Source: Chitinophagaceae bacterium
Lineage (GTDB): Bacteria; Bacteroidota; Bacteroidia; Chitinophagales; Chitinophagaceae
DNA: 64,000 nucleotides
Direction of reading: 5' to 3'
Assembly: GCA_016713085.1 (NCBI GenBank)
Contig: JADJPV010000002.1
Coordinates: forward strand, 310,001-374,000
Shown: in pieces, positions 49,140 to 57,887 of the stretch
Layout: every line of letters begins with the position of its first letter
Position numbering within the stretch: the first letter of the stretch is position 1
The notes under the pieces: generated by a model
What the model saw: only the letters and a program-made list of their open reading frames with translations
Told to the model about the DNA's origin: nothing
The model's database searches: none
Made by a program: the position numbers and the translations under genes

Positions 49140-50105
49140 ATGAACAAAAAATGGATATGGCTTTTGCTGATTGTAGTTTTAGCGGCCTGCAAAACCGGCA
49201 AGCAAAAGGCATTAACGGATGAGGATATTACTGCTGCCGACTTCATTGAACTTGCTCCGGCACTTATATTGCCGGTTTCGGTAAATGATTCAATGCTGAG
49301 CAGAAAAGAAAAAGATTCTGCGCTCATCAATCAAACAGCTTTTCAAACCTTTCTGACCGATACGGTGTTTAAAAAGTTTTATCCGCAAACAAAGCAGCTC
49401 AAACTTTATCTTATTGGGAAAGCAACAGACGATAAAAAAGGAAATTATATCATCGTAAAATCAGTGAACGGAAAGAACCGTGGTACACAGCTCTTCTACT
49501 TCACAAAGAAAAATACGTACCTGGGTGGAATGAAACACATTGACAACCTCACCAAAAGTACAGGCCGGTACTTACGAATCGATAACCGGTTCAATATTTC
49601 CATGATCCAGGAAAGGAGAGTGGCTACCGGTGAAATATGGACGAATGAAACTATTTATTTTTTGAACGACAGTGGCAGGTTCATTATTGCTATGACCAAC
49701 AGCAACGAAGATCTCAGGGATGAAATTATGGGGAACCCCATTGATACCTTTGCAAGAAAAAATAAATTCTCGGCTGACTATACTTCTGATAAAAAGAATC
49801 TTGTTTCCATCCGTGATGGGTCATCAGCAAAAACATTCCAGTTTTTCATTCATTTCAGCAAACAAAATGGCGAATGTGTGGGGGAATTAAAAGGCGAAGC
49901 TGAATGGATCGATAAAGCAAGAGGCATCTTCAGAGACAGGAACAGTGATTGTGGCATTGAATTCAACTTTGGTTCATCTTCTGTTAGTATTAAGGAACAA
50001 AATGGTTGTGGTTCCTACAGGGATATTACCTGTTTTTTTGAAGGGTCTTATCCACGTAAGAAGGAACCGGTTAAACCTAAAGTGAAATCAAAAAAGAAAA
50101 AATGA
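49140..50105 (+). CDS. Uncharacterised lipoprotein
   Basis: 321 residues with a lipoprotein signal (WLLLIVVLAACKTG). The mature protein has mixed alpha/beta character (TVFKKFYPQTKQLKLYLIG, YIIVKSVNGKNRGTQLFYF, SGRFIIAMTNSNEDLRDEI) and three further Cys (ECVG, SDCG, NGCGSYRDITC) near the C-terminus, ending in a Lys tail. No family is recognised. It overlaps the RidA gene by 4 bp, implying coupled translation. Confidence 0.65.
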   Translation: MNKKWIWLLLIVVLAACKTGKQKALTDEDITAADFIELAPALILPVSVNDSMLSRKEKDSALINQTAFQTFLTDTVFKKFYPQTKQLKLYLIGKATDDKKGNYIIVKSVNGKNRGTQLFYFTKKNTYLGGMKHIDNLTKSTGRYLRIDNRFNISMIQERRVATGEIWTNETIYFLNDSGRFIIAMTNSNEDLRDEIMGNPIDTFARKNKFSADYTSDKKNLVSIRDGSSAKTFQFFIHFSKQNGECVGELKGEAEWIDKARGIFRDRNSDCGIEFNFGSSSVSIKEQNGCGSYRDITCFFEGSYPRKKEPVKPKVKSKKKK

Positions 50106-50494
50106 GCAAGCGTCAGTTAATCAGTTCCGGTTCACCATGGGAAGATGTGGTGGGTTATTCAAGAGCTGTAAGGGTGGGAAATGTGGTGGAAGTAGCAGGT
50201 ACAACAGCTGTTGACGGCGACCGGGTTATTGGAGATGGAAATGTTTATGAGCAAACCCGTTTTATCTTCCAAAAGATCAACAAAGCATTACAGGAGGCTG
50301 GTTCTTCGCTGGAGCATGTTGTAAGAACAAGAATGTACATCACCGATATTTCAAAATGGGAGGAAGCAGGAAAAGCACATGGTGAGGTATTTAAACAGAT
50401 AAAACCAGCTTCCACAATGGTAGAAGTAACTGCCCTGATAGACGCCCGTTTATTGATTGAAATTGAGGCAACCGCCATTATCCCAAACCTTTGA
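50102..50494 (+). CDS. RidA/YjgF-family enamine/imine deaminase
   Basis: 130 residues of the Rid family: FTTAVDGD-like VAGTTAVDGDRVIG, EQTRFIFQKINKALQEAG, and the conserved Arg in HVVRTRMYITDISKWEEAG, with TMVEVTALIDARLLIEIEAT at the end. Canonical members remove reactive 2-aminoacrylate-type enamines; the subgroup is uncertain. It is translationally coupled to the upstream lipoprotein gene. Confidence 0.85.
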   Translation: MSKRQLISSGSPWEDVVGYSRAVRVGNVVEVAGTTAVDGDRVIGDGNVYEQTRFIFQKINKALQEAGSSLEHVVRTRMYITDISKWEEAGKAHGEVFKQIKPASTMVEVTALIDARLLIEIEATAIIPNL

Positions 50495-50577
50495 TGTGCA
50501 TAAACCTAAGACCTGAAAACAGCTGATTTTCAATTTTTCAGGCTATATTGCGCCCTTTTAGCAAACTAACTCCATTT

Positions 50578-52236
50578 ATGTCGTTTAATAATTTTAAAGT
50601 TCCGTACCAGGCTGACAATGAATATTCAAAAAGAGTGGCTTATTTCTCCATGGAATTTGCCGTACATCAACCCTTAAAAATTTACAGTGGTGGTCTTGGC
50701 TTTTTAGCCGGTTCTCATATGCGCAGTGCCTATGAACTAAAGCAGAATTTAATTGGTATAGGTATTTTGTGGAAGTACGGTTATTATGACCAGGCCCGCA
50801 ACCAGGATCAAACCCTGCAGGTGCAGTGGAACGAAAAAATCTACAACTTTTTAGAAGATACAGGTATCAAATTCCAGATCAATATTCATGAACACCCGGT
50901 TTGGGTAAAAGCGTGGTATTTGAACCCGGAAACCTTCAAAAGTGCCCCGATGTTTTTATTGAGCACAGATTTGCCTGAAAATGATTACGTATCGCAGACC
51001 ATCTGTCACCGCTTGTACGATGCTAATGTTGCTACCAAAGTGGCCCAGTTTATTTTGTTGGGTGTTGGTGGTGCCAAACTGATTGATGAACTCGGTTTTA
51101 TGCCTGATGTATATCATCTCAATGAAGCACATGCTATTTCTTCTGCTTTTTATCTCTACAAGAAATTTGAAAATGTTGAAGAGGTGAAGAAACGTATGGT
51201 GTTTACTACGCATACACCAGAAGAAGCAGGTAATGAAAAACATGATATTCACCTCTGTGAAAAAATGAGTTATTTCTGCGGTGTTCCGTTAGATACTGTT
51301 AGAAAACTTACAGGCATTTACGACGATCAGTTTAATCATTCACTGGCTGCCTTACGTTTTGCACGCATCTCCAATGGTGTAAGTGCATTGCATGGCGAAG
51401 TGAGCCGTAAGATGTGGGCGAACTATGAAAATGTTGCTCCTATTACAAGTGTTACAAATGCACAGAACTGGCGTTACTGGGCCGACAAGCAATTGTATTT
51501 CTCTATGGATGAGAAAAACGATGAACGCTTTGACGACCGTAAAAAATATTTAAAGAAAAGAGCATTTGATTTGGTTGCTGATCAAACAGGAAAATTGCTT
51601 GATCCCGATGTGTTGACAATTGTATGGGCACGCCGTTTTGCAGGTTACAAACGTGCAGAACTGATTACAAGAGACCTGGATCGTTTCAATGCATTAATGA
51701 GTAATAAGAAATATCCCGTACAAATTATCTGGGCCGGGAAACCTTATCCTGTTGATTATCCTGCCATCAGTGATTTCAATAATCTTGTTCACTTAAGCAA
51801 GAATTATAAAAACATTGCAGTTTGTACAGGATATGAACTTTCATTGAGCAAACGTCTGAAACAGGGTGCTGATGTGTGGTTAAACAATCCACGTGTACCC
51901 CGTGAAGCAAGCGGAACAAGTGGTATGACTGCTGCCATGAACGGTGCAGTTAACTTCAGTACGTTTGACGGATGGATCTGTGAGTTTGCCAATCATGGTA
52001 ACAACAGCTTTATTGTTCCGCCGGTTGATTACAGTGCAATGAGTACACCGGAACAGGATCAGTACGATCTTGACCAGGTGTATGAAATCCTGGAGAACCA
52101 GATTCTTCCTTTGTACTACGATAACTACCAGGTATGGCGCCAGATTACGCATAACGGTATGAGAGATGTTCGTTTCCAGTTCGACAGTAACCGTATGGCT
52201 GATGAGTATTACAAACTGCTCTACAATAAAAAATAA
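50578..52236 (+). CDS. Alpha-glucan phosphorylase-like GT35 protein lacking the PLP lysine
   Basis: 552 residues. The start at 50578 (MSFNNFKVPYQADNEYSKRV) follows the upstream ATG by ten codons and fits the family better. Family blocks are VAYFSMEFAVHQPLKIYSGG (N-terminal), VYHLNEAHAISSAFYLY, WARRFAGYKRAEL (substrate-phosphate Arg/Lys) and PRVPREASGTSGMTAAMNG. In glycogen/maltodextrin phosphorylases the position after GTSGM is the Lys that binds pyridoxal phosphate; here it is Thr. It may therefore act without PLP, perhaps as a synthase-like transferase. It probably works in glycogen turnover. Confidence 0.78.
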   Translation: MSFNNFKVPYQADNEYSKRVAYFSMEFAVHQPLKIYSGGLGFLAGSHMRSAYELKQNLIGIGILWKYGYYDQARNQDQTLQVQWNEKIYNFLEDTGIKFQINIHEHPVWVKAWYLNPETFKSAPMFLLSTDLPENDYVSQTICHRLYDANVATKVAQFILLGVGGAKLIDELGFMPDVYHLNEAHAISSAFYLYKKFENVEEVKKRMVFTTHTPEEAGNEKHDIHLCEKMSYFCGVPLDTVRKLTGIYDDQFNHSLAALRFARISNGVSALHGEVSRKMWANYENVAPITSVTNAQNWRYWADKQLYFSMDEKNDERFDDRKKYLKKRAFDLVADQTGKLLDPDVLTIVWARRFAGYKRAELITRDLDRFNALMSNKKYPVQIIWAGKPYPVDYPAISDFNNLVHLSKNYKNIAVCTGYELSLSKRLKQGADVWLNNPRVPREASGTSGMTAAMNGAVNFSTFDGWICEFANHGNNSFIVPPVDYSAMSTPEQDQYDLDQVYEILENQILPLYYDNYQVWRQITHNGMRDVRFQFDSNRMADEYYKLLYNKK

Positions 52237-52254
52237 TCTGTTTTATGTAATAGT

Positions 52255-52283
52255 AACCCCGACCGAAACGTCGGGGTTTTTTA
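52255..52283 (+). terminator. Terminator after GT35 gene
   Basis: aaccccga-ccgaaacg-tcggggtt stem followed by T5-6, 19 bp after the stop codon. Confidence 0.88.
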
Positions 52284-52297
52284 TTTAATTTTATTTG

Positions 52298-52396
52298 ATG
52301 AAATATCTATAAAAATGATTGAGCTAATTTATACAAACAGCGATGATCATTTTTATGGATATACTATGTGGCAAAAAAATCAATAAAAATTAACAC
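52298..52396 (+). promoter_or_regulatory. 99-bp conserved hairpin leader, copy 1
   Basis: This element aligns without gaps to 55515-55613, with 84 of 99 positions identical by my count. The left arm atatctataaaaatgatt pairs with the right arm gatcatttttatggatat as an 18-bp stem with two G-U pairs across a ~20-base loop. The element ends exactly at the ATG of the thioesterase gene and shares actatgtggc and tcaataaa downstream of the stem with copy 2. Confidence 0.7.
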
Positions 52397-52830
52397 ATGA
52401 ATGAATATGTAAAACATTTTGAACTTCGCTGGGCCGATGTAGATGCAAATTTTCATGTGAGTCATTCAAGATATTATGAACTGGGAGCTCATTGCCGCAT
52501 GAGTTTTTTAATTGAACATGGTATAACAATTGAACTGTTGCAGGAATTGAAGATTGGTCCGATCCTTTTCAAGGAAGAATGTATTTTCAGAAAAGAAATT
52601 CATGCAAGCGAAATGATAGATGTGAATATGATGCTATCAAAATGTAAACGGGATGGTTCAAAGTGGAGTGCAAGACATGAACTGAAAAAGCAGATGGAAC
52701 CATTGCTGCCATCATCAATGCAGATCTTGCATGGATGAATCTCACAGAAAGAAAACTGGCAAAGCCTTCTATGGCAGCTGCTGTTATTGAACAGTTGCCA
52801 AAGACAAATGATTTTGTGTATCTATATTGA
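52397..52830 (+). CDS. Hotdog-fold acyl-CoA thioesterase-like protein (frameshifted)
   Basis: The start MNEYVKHFELRWADVDANFHV, with the D-x-N/H catalytic segment, and the RYYELGAHCRMSFL helix mark a YbgC/4HBT-type thioesterase. The frame breaks at the A5 run near 52688 after ARHELK; one base restores ADGTIAAIINADLAWMNLT and a stop at 52830. About 144 residues joined. The substrate is unknown. It is preceded by the 99-bp hairpin element and ends 1 bp from the convergent ABC-F gene. Confidence 0.75.
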
Positions 52831-52831
52831 T

Positions 52832-54744
52832 TTAATCAACATATTCACTTAACTCCAGCCAGCGGAATTCTTTTTCATCGAGCAAAGCAGTTACTTCAGC
52901 AATACGATTGGAGAGTTTCTGCAATTCTTCAAAAGACATACTTCCGCTGTTGAGCTTTTCTGTGACGCTTTGTTTTTCAGCAGTTAACTCTTCTATTTCT
53001 TTTTGCAGTAATTCGAATTCTCTTTTTTCTTTATAACTGAAACGTTTTTTTTCTATGGTTGATCCCTCGACTGCGCTCGGTATCTCCGGCACCGTGCTTC
53101 GACTTCGCTCAGCACTGGCTCCCGACTCCCGACTATCGGCTCCCAACTTCTCCTGTTCCTTTTGCCAGATCCGCAGCTGTGAATAATTGCCGGGGAAATC
53201 TCTTACAAATCCATCGCCTTCAAATACGAACAAATGATCAACTAACCTGTCCATAAAATAACGGTCATGACTTACAATCAATAAACAACCGGGATATTCA
53301 CTTAAGAAATTTTCAAGTACAGCAAGCGTAGGAAGATCAAGATCATTGGTTGGTTCATCCAGTATTAAAAAATTCGGATTGCGGAAAAGAATCGACAGTA
53401 AATGCAATCTTCTTTTTCACCACCACTCAGTTTAGAGATGTAGGTGTACTGTTTATCAGGATCGAATAAAAATAACTGGAGGAATTGAGCTGCACTCAAT
53501 GAGCCGCCCGTAGCCAGTGGAAAATTCTCAGCAATGTTTTTTACAAATTCAATAACACGGACATCTTCTTTTATTTCCAAACCTTTCTGTGCATAATTAC
53601 CAAAGATGATGGTATCACCTATGTTAACTTTTCCACTATCCGGTTGCTGAATTCCCTGGATGATATCAAGGAAGGTAGATTTCCCTGCACCATTTTTCCC
53701 AGCCACACCAACACGTTCACCTTTTTTAAAAATGTAATCAAACCCTTTCAGAATTGTTTTTTCTCCAAAGCTCTTGTACACTTTTTTCATTTCCACAACC
53801 TTACCACCCAGCCTGTTCATCTTCATATTCAACTGCACCTGCTGATCTTCGATACGGAGTTTGGCTTTCGCTTCCACTTCATAAAAATTATCCTGCCTTG
53901 ATTTGCTTTTGGTTGTTCTTGCTTTAGGTTGCTTCCGCATCCACTCCAATTCTTTGCGGTAGGTATTTTTTGCTTTATCAATACTGGCGAGATCACTTTC
54001 AATCCTCGCTGTTTTCTTTTCTAAATAATTCTGGTAATCGCCTTTGTATTCAGTGAGCGTACTTCCATCAAGTTCCCAGATTTCTGTACAAACATTATCT
54101 AAGAAATAACGGTCATGGGTTACCAGCAGTAATGTGATTTTTTCTTTACTGAGATAATGTTCCAGCCATTCCACCATTTCCACATCAAGGTGGTTGGTGG
54201 GCTCATCCATGATGAGTAAAATATGTTTGTGATCAAAGCCAATATCAATCAGGGTTCTTGCCAACGCCACACGTTTACGCTGTCCGCCGGATAAAGTTCC
54301 CACTTCCTGCTGCAACTGGTGAATGTTGAGTTTGCCAAGAATCTGTTTCACCTTCGTATCAAAATCCCATGCACCGAGTTCATCCATTTTAATGATGGCT
54401 GCATTCAGTTTTTCTTCATCATGATCTTCACTGATAGCTTCATAATCCCTGATGGCATTGATGACGGGGTGATTGTGCTGAAAAATATTATCAAGGATTG
54501 ATTTTTTTTCATCAAACATGGGTTCCTGTTCAAACAAGGCAATGTCCACATCTTTGTTGATCCAGCATTTACCATCATCGGATGTTTCTTTGCCTGCTAA
54601 AATTCTCAGCAAAGTTGTTTTACCCGAACCATTTCTGGCCACGAGTGCTATTTTATCGCCTTCTTCAATGTTAAATGAAATATTCGAAAACAGGGGAGTG
54701 ATTCCGTAACTCTTCGTTAAACCTTCAACAGAAACATAATGCAT
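52832..54744 (-). CDS. ABC-F family ATPase, Uup-like (one frameshift)
   Basis: Two ABC domains in one polypeptide: Walker A VARNGSGKTTLLRILAG and VAGKNGAGKSTFLDIIQG, ABC signatures LSGGQRKRVALART and LSGGEK, Walker B HILLIMDEPTNHLD and FLILDEPTNDLD. The frame breaks at about 53400 right after the second signature. A coiled-coil C-terminus follows, as in Uup. Ribosome-associated translation factor by family. The linker before the C-terminal helix carries an in-frame palindromic repeat. A TAnnTTTG box 5 bp before 54744 supports a leaderless start there. Confidence 0.9.
53060..53150. repeat. Palindromic repeat inside the ABC-F gene
   Basis: ccctcgactgcgctcgg (about 53065-53081) and gcttcgacttcgctcagc (about 53097-53114) are two copies of a ttcgact/cgctcag palindrome, followed by cccgactcccgacta. 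In the gene they encode the Ser/Arg/Glu-rich insert ASAERSRSTVPEIPSAVEG in a linker. The same core occurs in the rRNA methyltransferase at 9990-10070. Confidence 0.65.
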
Positions 54745-54748
54745 GGCG

Positions 54749-54756
54749 CAAAGATA
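54749..54756 (-). promoter_or_regulatory. -7 box of ABC-F gene (leaderless)
   Basis: On the minus strand TATCTTTG matches TAnnTTTG exactly and ends 4 bases before the ATG at 54744, so transcription would start at or next to the start codon. No TTG is seen at -33. Confidence 0.5.
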
Positions 54757-54798
54757 CTGCAAGTGCCCTTAAATGCTGTCACTGCGTGGTTTTAATGC

Positions 54799-55446
54799 TT
54801 AATGTTTTCCTGTAAACCAGATGAGTGCACAAATGGCAACAACAAGGATGAAAATAGCAACTGGTTGCAAACGATCCTGCTGCTGCTGTTTTTGTTTTAA
54901 GAGGATGAGTTGGTTAATTTTTTTTCTGCCAGCTTCATCCTTCGCTAAAAGCGGGGACAGGTGATTGGTAATTTCCTTTATTTGTTTTAATGGCAATGAC
55001 TGGATGGCGTGTATCAAAGAGTGAACGATGGATTGATTCACCTCGGCTTCATTGAATGCAAGCAGCCTGTCTATTACATCCTGGTTCAATAACTGTTTGA
55101 TTTTATCAGCAACTCCCCTGTGATCCATACGGTGTATATCCATATCAGCAACTGCCTTATTGAGTTCCAGTATCTGAATCAGAACATTGGGAGGTGTGAT
55201 CATTTTTTCACCCGGTTTTCTTCCTTTTGCTTTCGATGACCATCTTTCCTGCAGGTATAATTCTTTTTTACCGGGGTTGATGAGTATTTCGTAAGCCTCT
55301 TTTATTTCATTGAATTTTGTAAGCGAATAGGGGTCATCATTATTTTTATCCGGGTGATAAATCATCACGAGCCTGCGGTATGCCTGCTTAATTTCAGGAA
55401 TACTGGCGGTTACCGGGATCTCTAATATTGCGTAATAATCTTTCAA
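54799..55446 (-). CDS. J-domain protein with C-terminal membrane anchor
   Basis: 215 residues. The N-terminal J domain has the essential HPD motif (RRLVMIYHPDKNNDD) and the EIKEAYEILINPGKKELY helix. The middle is helical without the Gly/Phe or zinc regions of true DnaJ. A single membrane helix (PVAIFILVVAICALIWF) ends the protein. It probably recruits Hsp70 to the membrane; client unknown. Confidence 0.82.
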   Translation of the reverse strand: MKDYYAILEIPVTASIPEIKQAYRRLVMIYHPDKNNDDPYSLTKFNEIKEAYEILINPGKKELYLQERWSSKAKGRKPGEKMITPPNVLIQILELNKAVADMDIHRMDHRGVADKIKQLLNQDVIDRLLAFNEAEVNQSIVHSLIHAIQSLPLKQIKEITNHLSPLLAKDEAGRKKINQLILLKQKQQQQDRLQPVAIFILVVAICALIWFTGKH

Positions 55447-55514
55447 GCAGGCAAATCTAAGCAGGCTTGTTAAAATATGTACACGGAATTATAAAATTGC
55501 TATTTTTAAACTTA

Positions 55515-55613
55515 ATGAAATATCCATAAAAATTATCGAGCTATTTTATACCATCAGTGATGATAATTTTTGTGGATATCCTATGTGGCTAAAGAGTCAA
55601 TAAAGATGAACAC
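55515..55613 (+). promoter_or_regulatory. 99-bp conserved hairpin leader, copy 2
   Basis: Ungapped match to 52298-52396. Arms atatccataaaaattatc and gataatttttgtggatat pair over 18 bp with one G-U. At the fourth-from-last stem position copy 1 has G paired with C, while copy 2 has T paired with A, a compensatory change. It ends exactly at the ATG of the next gene. Confidence 0.72.
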
Positions 55614-56171
55614 ATGAAAATTGTTTTCTGGCTTGGTTTATTTCTTTTACCCGGATTCCTTTTTGCAGGCGATACAACTGCAAATAAAACCGTGCATAAG
55701 CAATCGTTGAAGGGATATAAAAAATTATTGTACAAAGTTGTTTTACTGCATCCTGAAATGAATTCAGAATTTGAACGGGAATTGCTGAAGCATTACCTGC
55801 TTGGATCAGGGTCAACTTATTTACTGTCCGATTCTGATTTTGTACGATTGCAGAAAACAGTACCAAACTACATACACAATACGAACTGTATCATTGCTTC
55901 TTCCAATAATCAGCAATACTGTGTGCAGCCTGTTGATCTGAATGATGATAATTATTTCGGCTGGGCTTTGGGAAATATCAGGGCTATTTATAAAAACGGT
56001 ACTGAAGAATTGATTTCTCTCGCAGACTACTATGATTTTAATAAAGCAAAAATAGGAGTGCGAACACGAAAACAGGAATTGCTGACAAGGGTGTTTAAAT
56101 TCCTGGCTCCAAAATCAGCAAAGCCTTTTGTAGTTACTTATGATGCAGATGGATTTATTGCAACTCATTAA
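55614..56171 (+). CDS. Secreted protein of unknown function
   Basis: 185 residues with a signal peptide (KIVFWLGLFLLPGFLFAG). The mature part begins DTTANKTVHKQSLKGYKK and contains VVLLHPEMNSEFERELLKHY and VQPVDLNDDNYFGWALGNI; a single Cys pair (TNCIIAS..., QYCVQ) could form a disulphide. No family is recognised. It is preceded by copy 2 of the 99-bp hairpin leader. The end overlaps the convergent gene by 4 bp. Confidence 0.62.
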   Translation: MKIVFWLGLFLLPGFLFAGDTTANKTVHKQSLKGYKKLLYKVVLLHPEMNSEFERELLKHYLLGSGSTYLLSDSDFVRLQKTVPNYIHNTNCIIASSNNQQYCVQPVDLNDDNYFGWALGNIRAIYKNGTEELISLADYYDFNKAKIGVRTRKQELLTRVFKFLAPKSAKPFVVTYDADGFIATH

Positions 56172-57221
56172 TGAACCGCAGCACTGCCTTTTATTTCATA
56201 CACCAGGTCTTTTCCGTAACAACCTGCCGGTGTTTGATATCCTGCTTTATAATTTTCGGCCATAATTTTTTGGGTGATGAGTAAACTGCCCCAAGCGGTT
56301 AAACTGTATCCATCAGCACAGGTTAACTGACTGATGATTTCTTTTCCCTCTGTATTCCATGCTTTCCCCATACAACAGTTGATGCATTGGCTCTTTGTTC
56401 ATCTGTTGGTCCTGCAGGAGCCTGGTTGATTTTTTTCTGCATTATTCCACGTATAAATTTTGTTCTTAACAACCAGTTGAACAGAAATTGAAACTTCAAT
56501 AAACGATAAACAGATGGTTTCATTCCTGTGTATGCTTCTACATTTGGAATTCCGGTTGTATGATAGGCAGTGAAATATCTCCCCATTGTAAACTCATCAC
56601 GAATCGTTGTTTTCCATTGGCATCAATCCACATGCCTTTAAAACCCAATGGTCTTTTCTCGAATTTTCCATTGATACGTACAACGGAGTCTTCACCAATT
56701 CTTGTAGCCATCGTAGTTGCAGTACCGTGACTGATTTGTCCGTTTGTTGGAATGAATGCCAATTGCAGATGTGTAGCATCTGGTAATTTTTGTTTCAGGT
56801 CTAACGCAATGCAATCTGTCGGGATTACATCAAAACCTGCACCGGGCATTAACATAACGCCTGACTGTTTTGCAACAGCATCATAAGTTTTGATCAATTC
56901 AAAAACAGAAATATCACCGTTGATATCAATGTAATGCGTGTTTGTTGCAATACATGCTTCCACCATTTGTTTTGCTGTCCGGTCGAATGGCCCCGCTGCA
57001 TGAATCACTAATTTTACATCTTCTAAATGTTGCTGAATGGATGCAGCAGTATCTAATGGAAAAATCCGGGAAGAGAAATTTAATTCTTTGGCAATGTCAC
57101 CGATTTCTTTTTCATTTCTTCCGGCAAGGATAGGAGAGATGTTGTATTCCCTTGCATAACGGGCAATGAGTTTGCCGGTGTAACCATTAGCACCGTAGAG
57201 TAAGACCTTGTCTTTTTGCAT
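56168..57221 (-). CDS. Saccharopine dehydrogenase-like / trans-acting enoyl reductase family protein (two frameshifts)
   Basis: Rossmann start VLLYGANGYTGKLIARYARE, then LVIHAAGPFDRTAKQMVEAC, HYIDINGDISVFE and GAGFDVIPTDCIALDLKQKL, typical of the saccharopine dehydrogenase-like NADP-binding family that includes trans-acting enoyl reductases. The frame must be joined near 56560 (to TAYHTTGIPNVEAYTGM) and near 56350 (to NTEGKEIISQLTCADGYSLT). The joined length is ~350 residues. The substrate is unknown. Confidence 0.8.
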
Positions 57222-57227
57222 GGGAGA

Positions 57228-57731
57228 TTAGAATTCGATCAGTGAAATAATTTCTTCCAGAAATACTTTATCAGTTTCATCAAATGTATTCAACTCTTCA
57301 CTGTCAACATCCAGCACAGCAAGCACTTCATTGTTGCGGATTACAGGTACTACAATTTCTGAACTGCTTAAACTGCTGCAGGCAATATGACCGGGAAATT
57401 TTTCTACATTGGGAACAATCAGTGTTTTTGCCTCAGCCCAAGATGCGCCACACACACCTCTTCCTTTGCGGATTCGTGTACAGACAACAGGTCCCTGGAA
57501 TGGCCCGAGTACCAACTCTTCACCTTTATCAGTAAATGCTTTTGCTGAACTTGGTTTCACTAAATAAAATCCAACCCATAGCCAGCCGAACTGTTCTTTG
57601 AGCGCTGCACATACATTCGCAAGATTGGCAACAAGATCAGGTTCACCTTCCAGTAATCCTTTGATCTGCGGAATCAGTTGCAGATACTGTTCTTCTTTTG
57701 TTCCCTGTATGATGTGTAAGTCTTCGGCCAT
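57228..57731 (-). CDS. msrC: GAF-domain free methionine-R-sulfoxide reductase
   Basis: 167 residues. The three active-site Cys of fRMsr are visible in GPVVCTRIRKGRGVCG and PGHIACSSLSSSEIVVPV, together with the GWLWVGFYLV and VLDVDSEELNTFDETD segments. It reduces free Met-R-sulfoxide. The start at 57731 is preferred because a perfect TAnnTTTG box lies 15 bp upstream and the longer frame (from 57830) has no homologous extension. Confidence 0.9.
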   Translation of the reverse strand: MAEDLHIIQGTKEEQYLQLIPQIKGLLEGEPDLVANLANVCAALKEQFGWLWVGFYLVKPSSAKAFTDKGEELVLGPFQGPVVCTRIRKGRGVCGASWAEAKTLIVPNVEKFPGHIACSSLSSSEIVVPVIRNNEVLAVLDVDSEELNTFDETDKVFLEEIISLIEF

Positions 57732-57745
57732 GAAATTAATTTGTG

Positions 57746-57753
57746 CAAAGGTA
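57746..57753 (-). promoter_or_regulatory. -7 box of msrC
   Basis: TACCTTTG on the minus strand, 15 bp before the ATG at 57731, exactly fitting TAnnTTTG. Confidence 0.5.
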
Positions 57754-57790
57754 GGTGGAGAGAAGGATTTGCCGCAAAGACAAAAGTTCA

Positions 57791-57885
57791 GATAGAAACA
57801 CGGATAACACAGATTAGTGCGGATTATCACAGATAAATAAAATCCGCATCCATCCGTTTACATTCGTGTCATCTGCGTTTCTATC
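57791..57885. repeat. Large intergenic palindrome
   Basis: gatagaaacacgg (57791-57803) pairs with the inverted arm tgcgtttctatc (about 57874-57885), with further complementarity inside (ggataacac/gtgtcatct and gcggatt/aatccgc). The wording (cacggataacacagatta, atccgcatccatccg) is that of a widespread dispersed repeat in environmental bacteria. It fills most of the gap between the dienelactone hydrolase and msrC. Confidence 0.6.
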
Positions 57886-57887
57886 TC

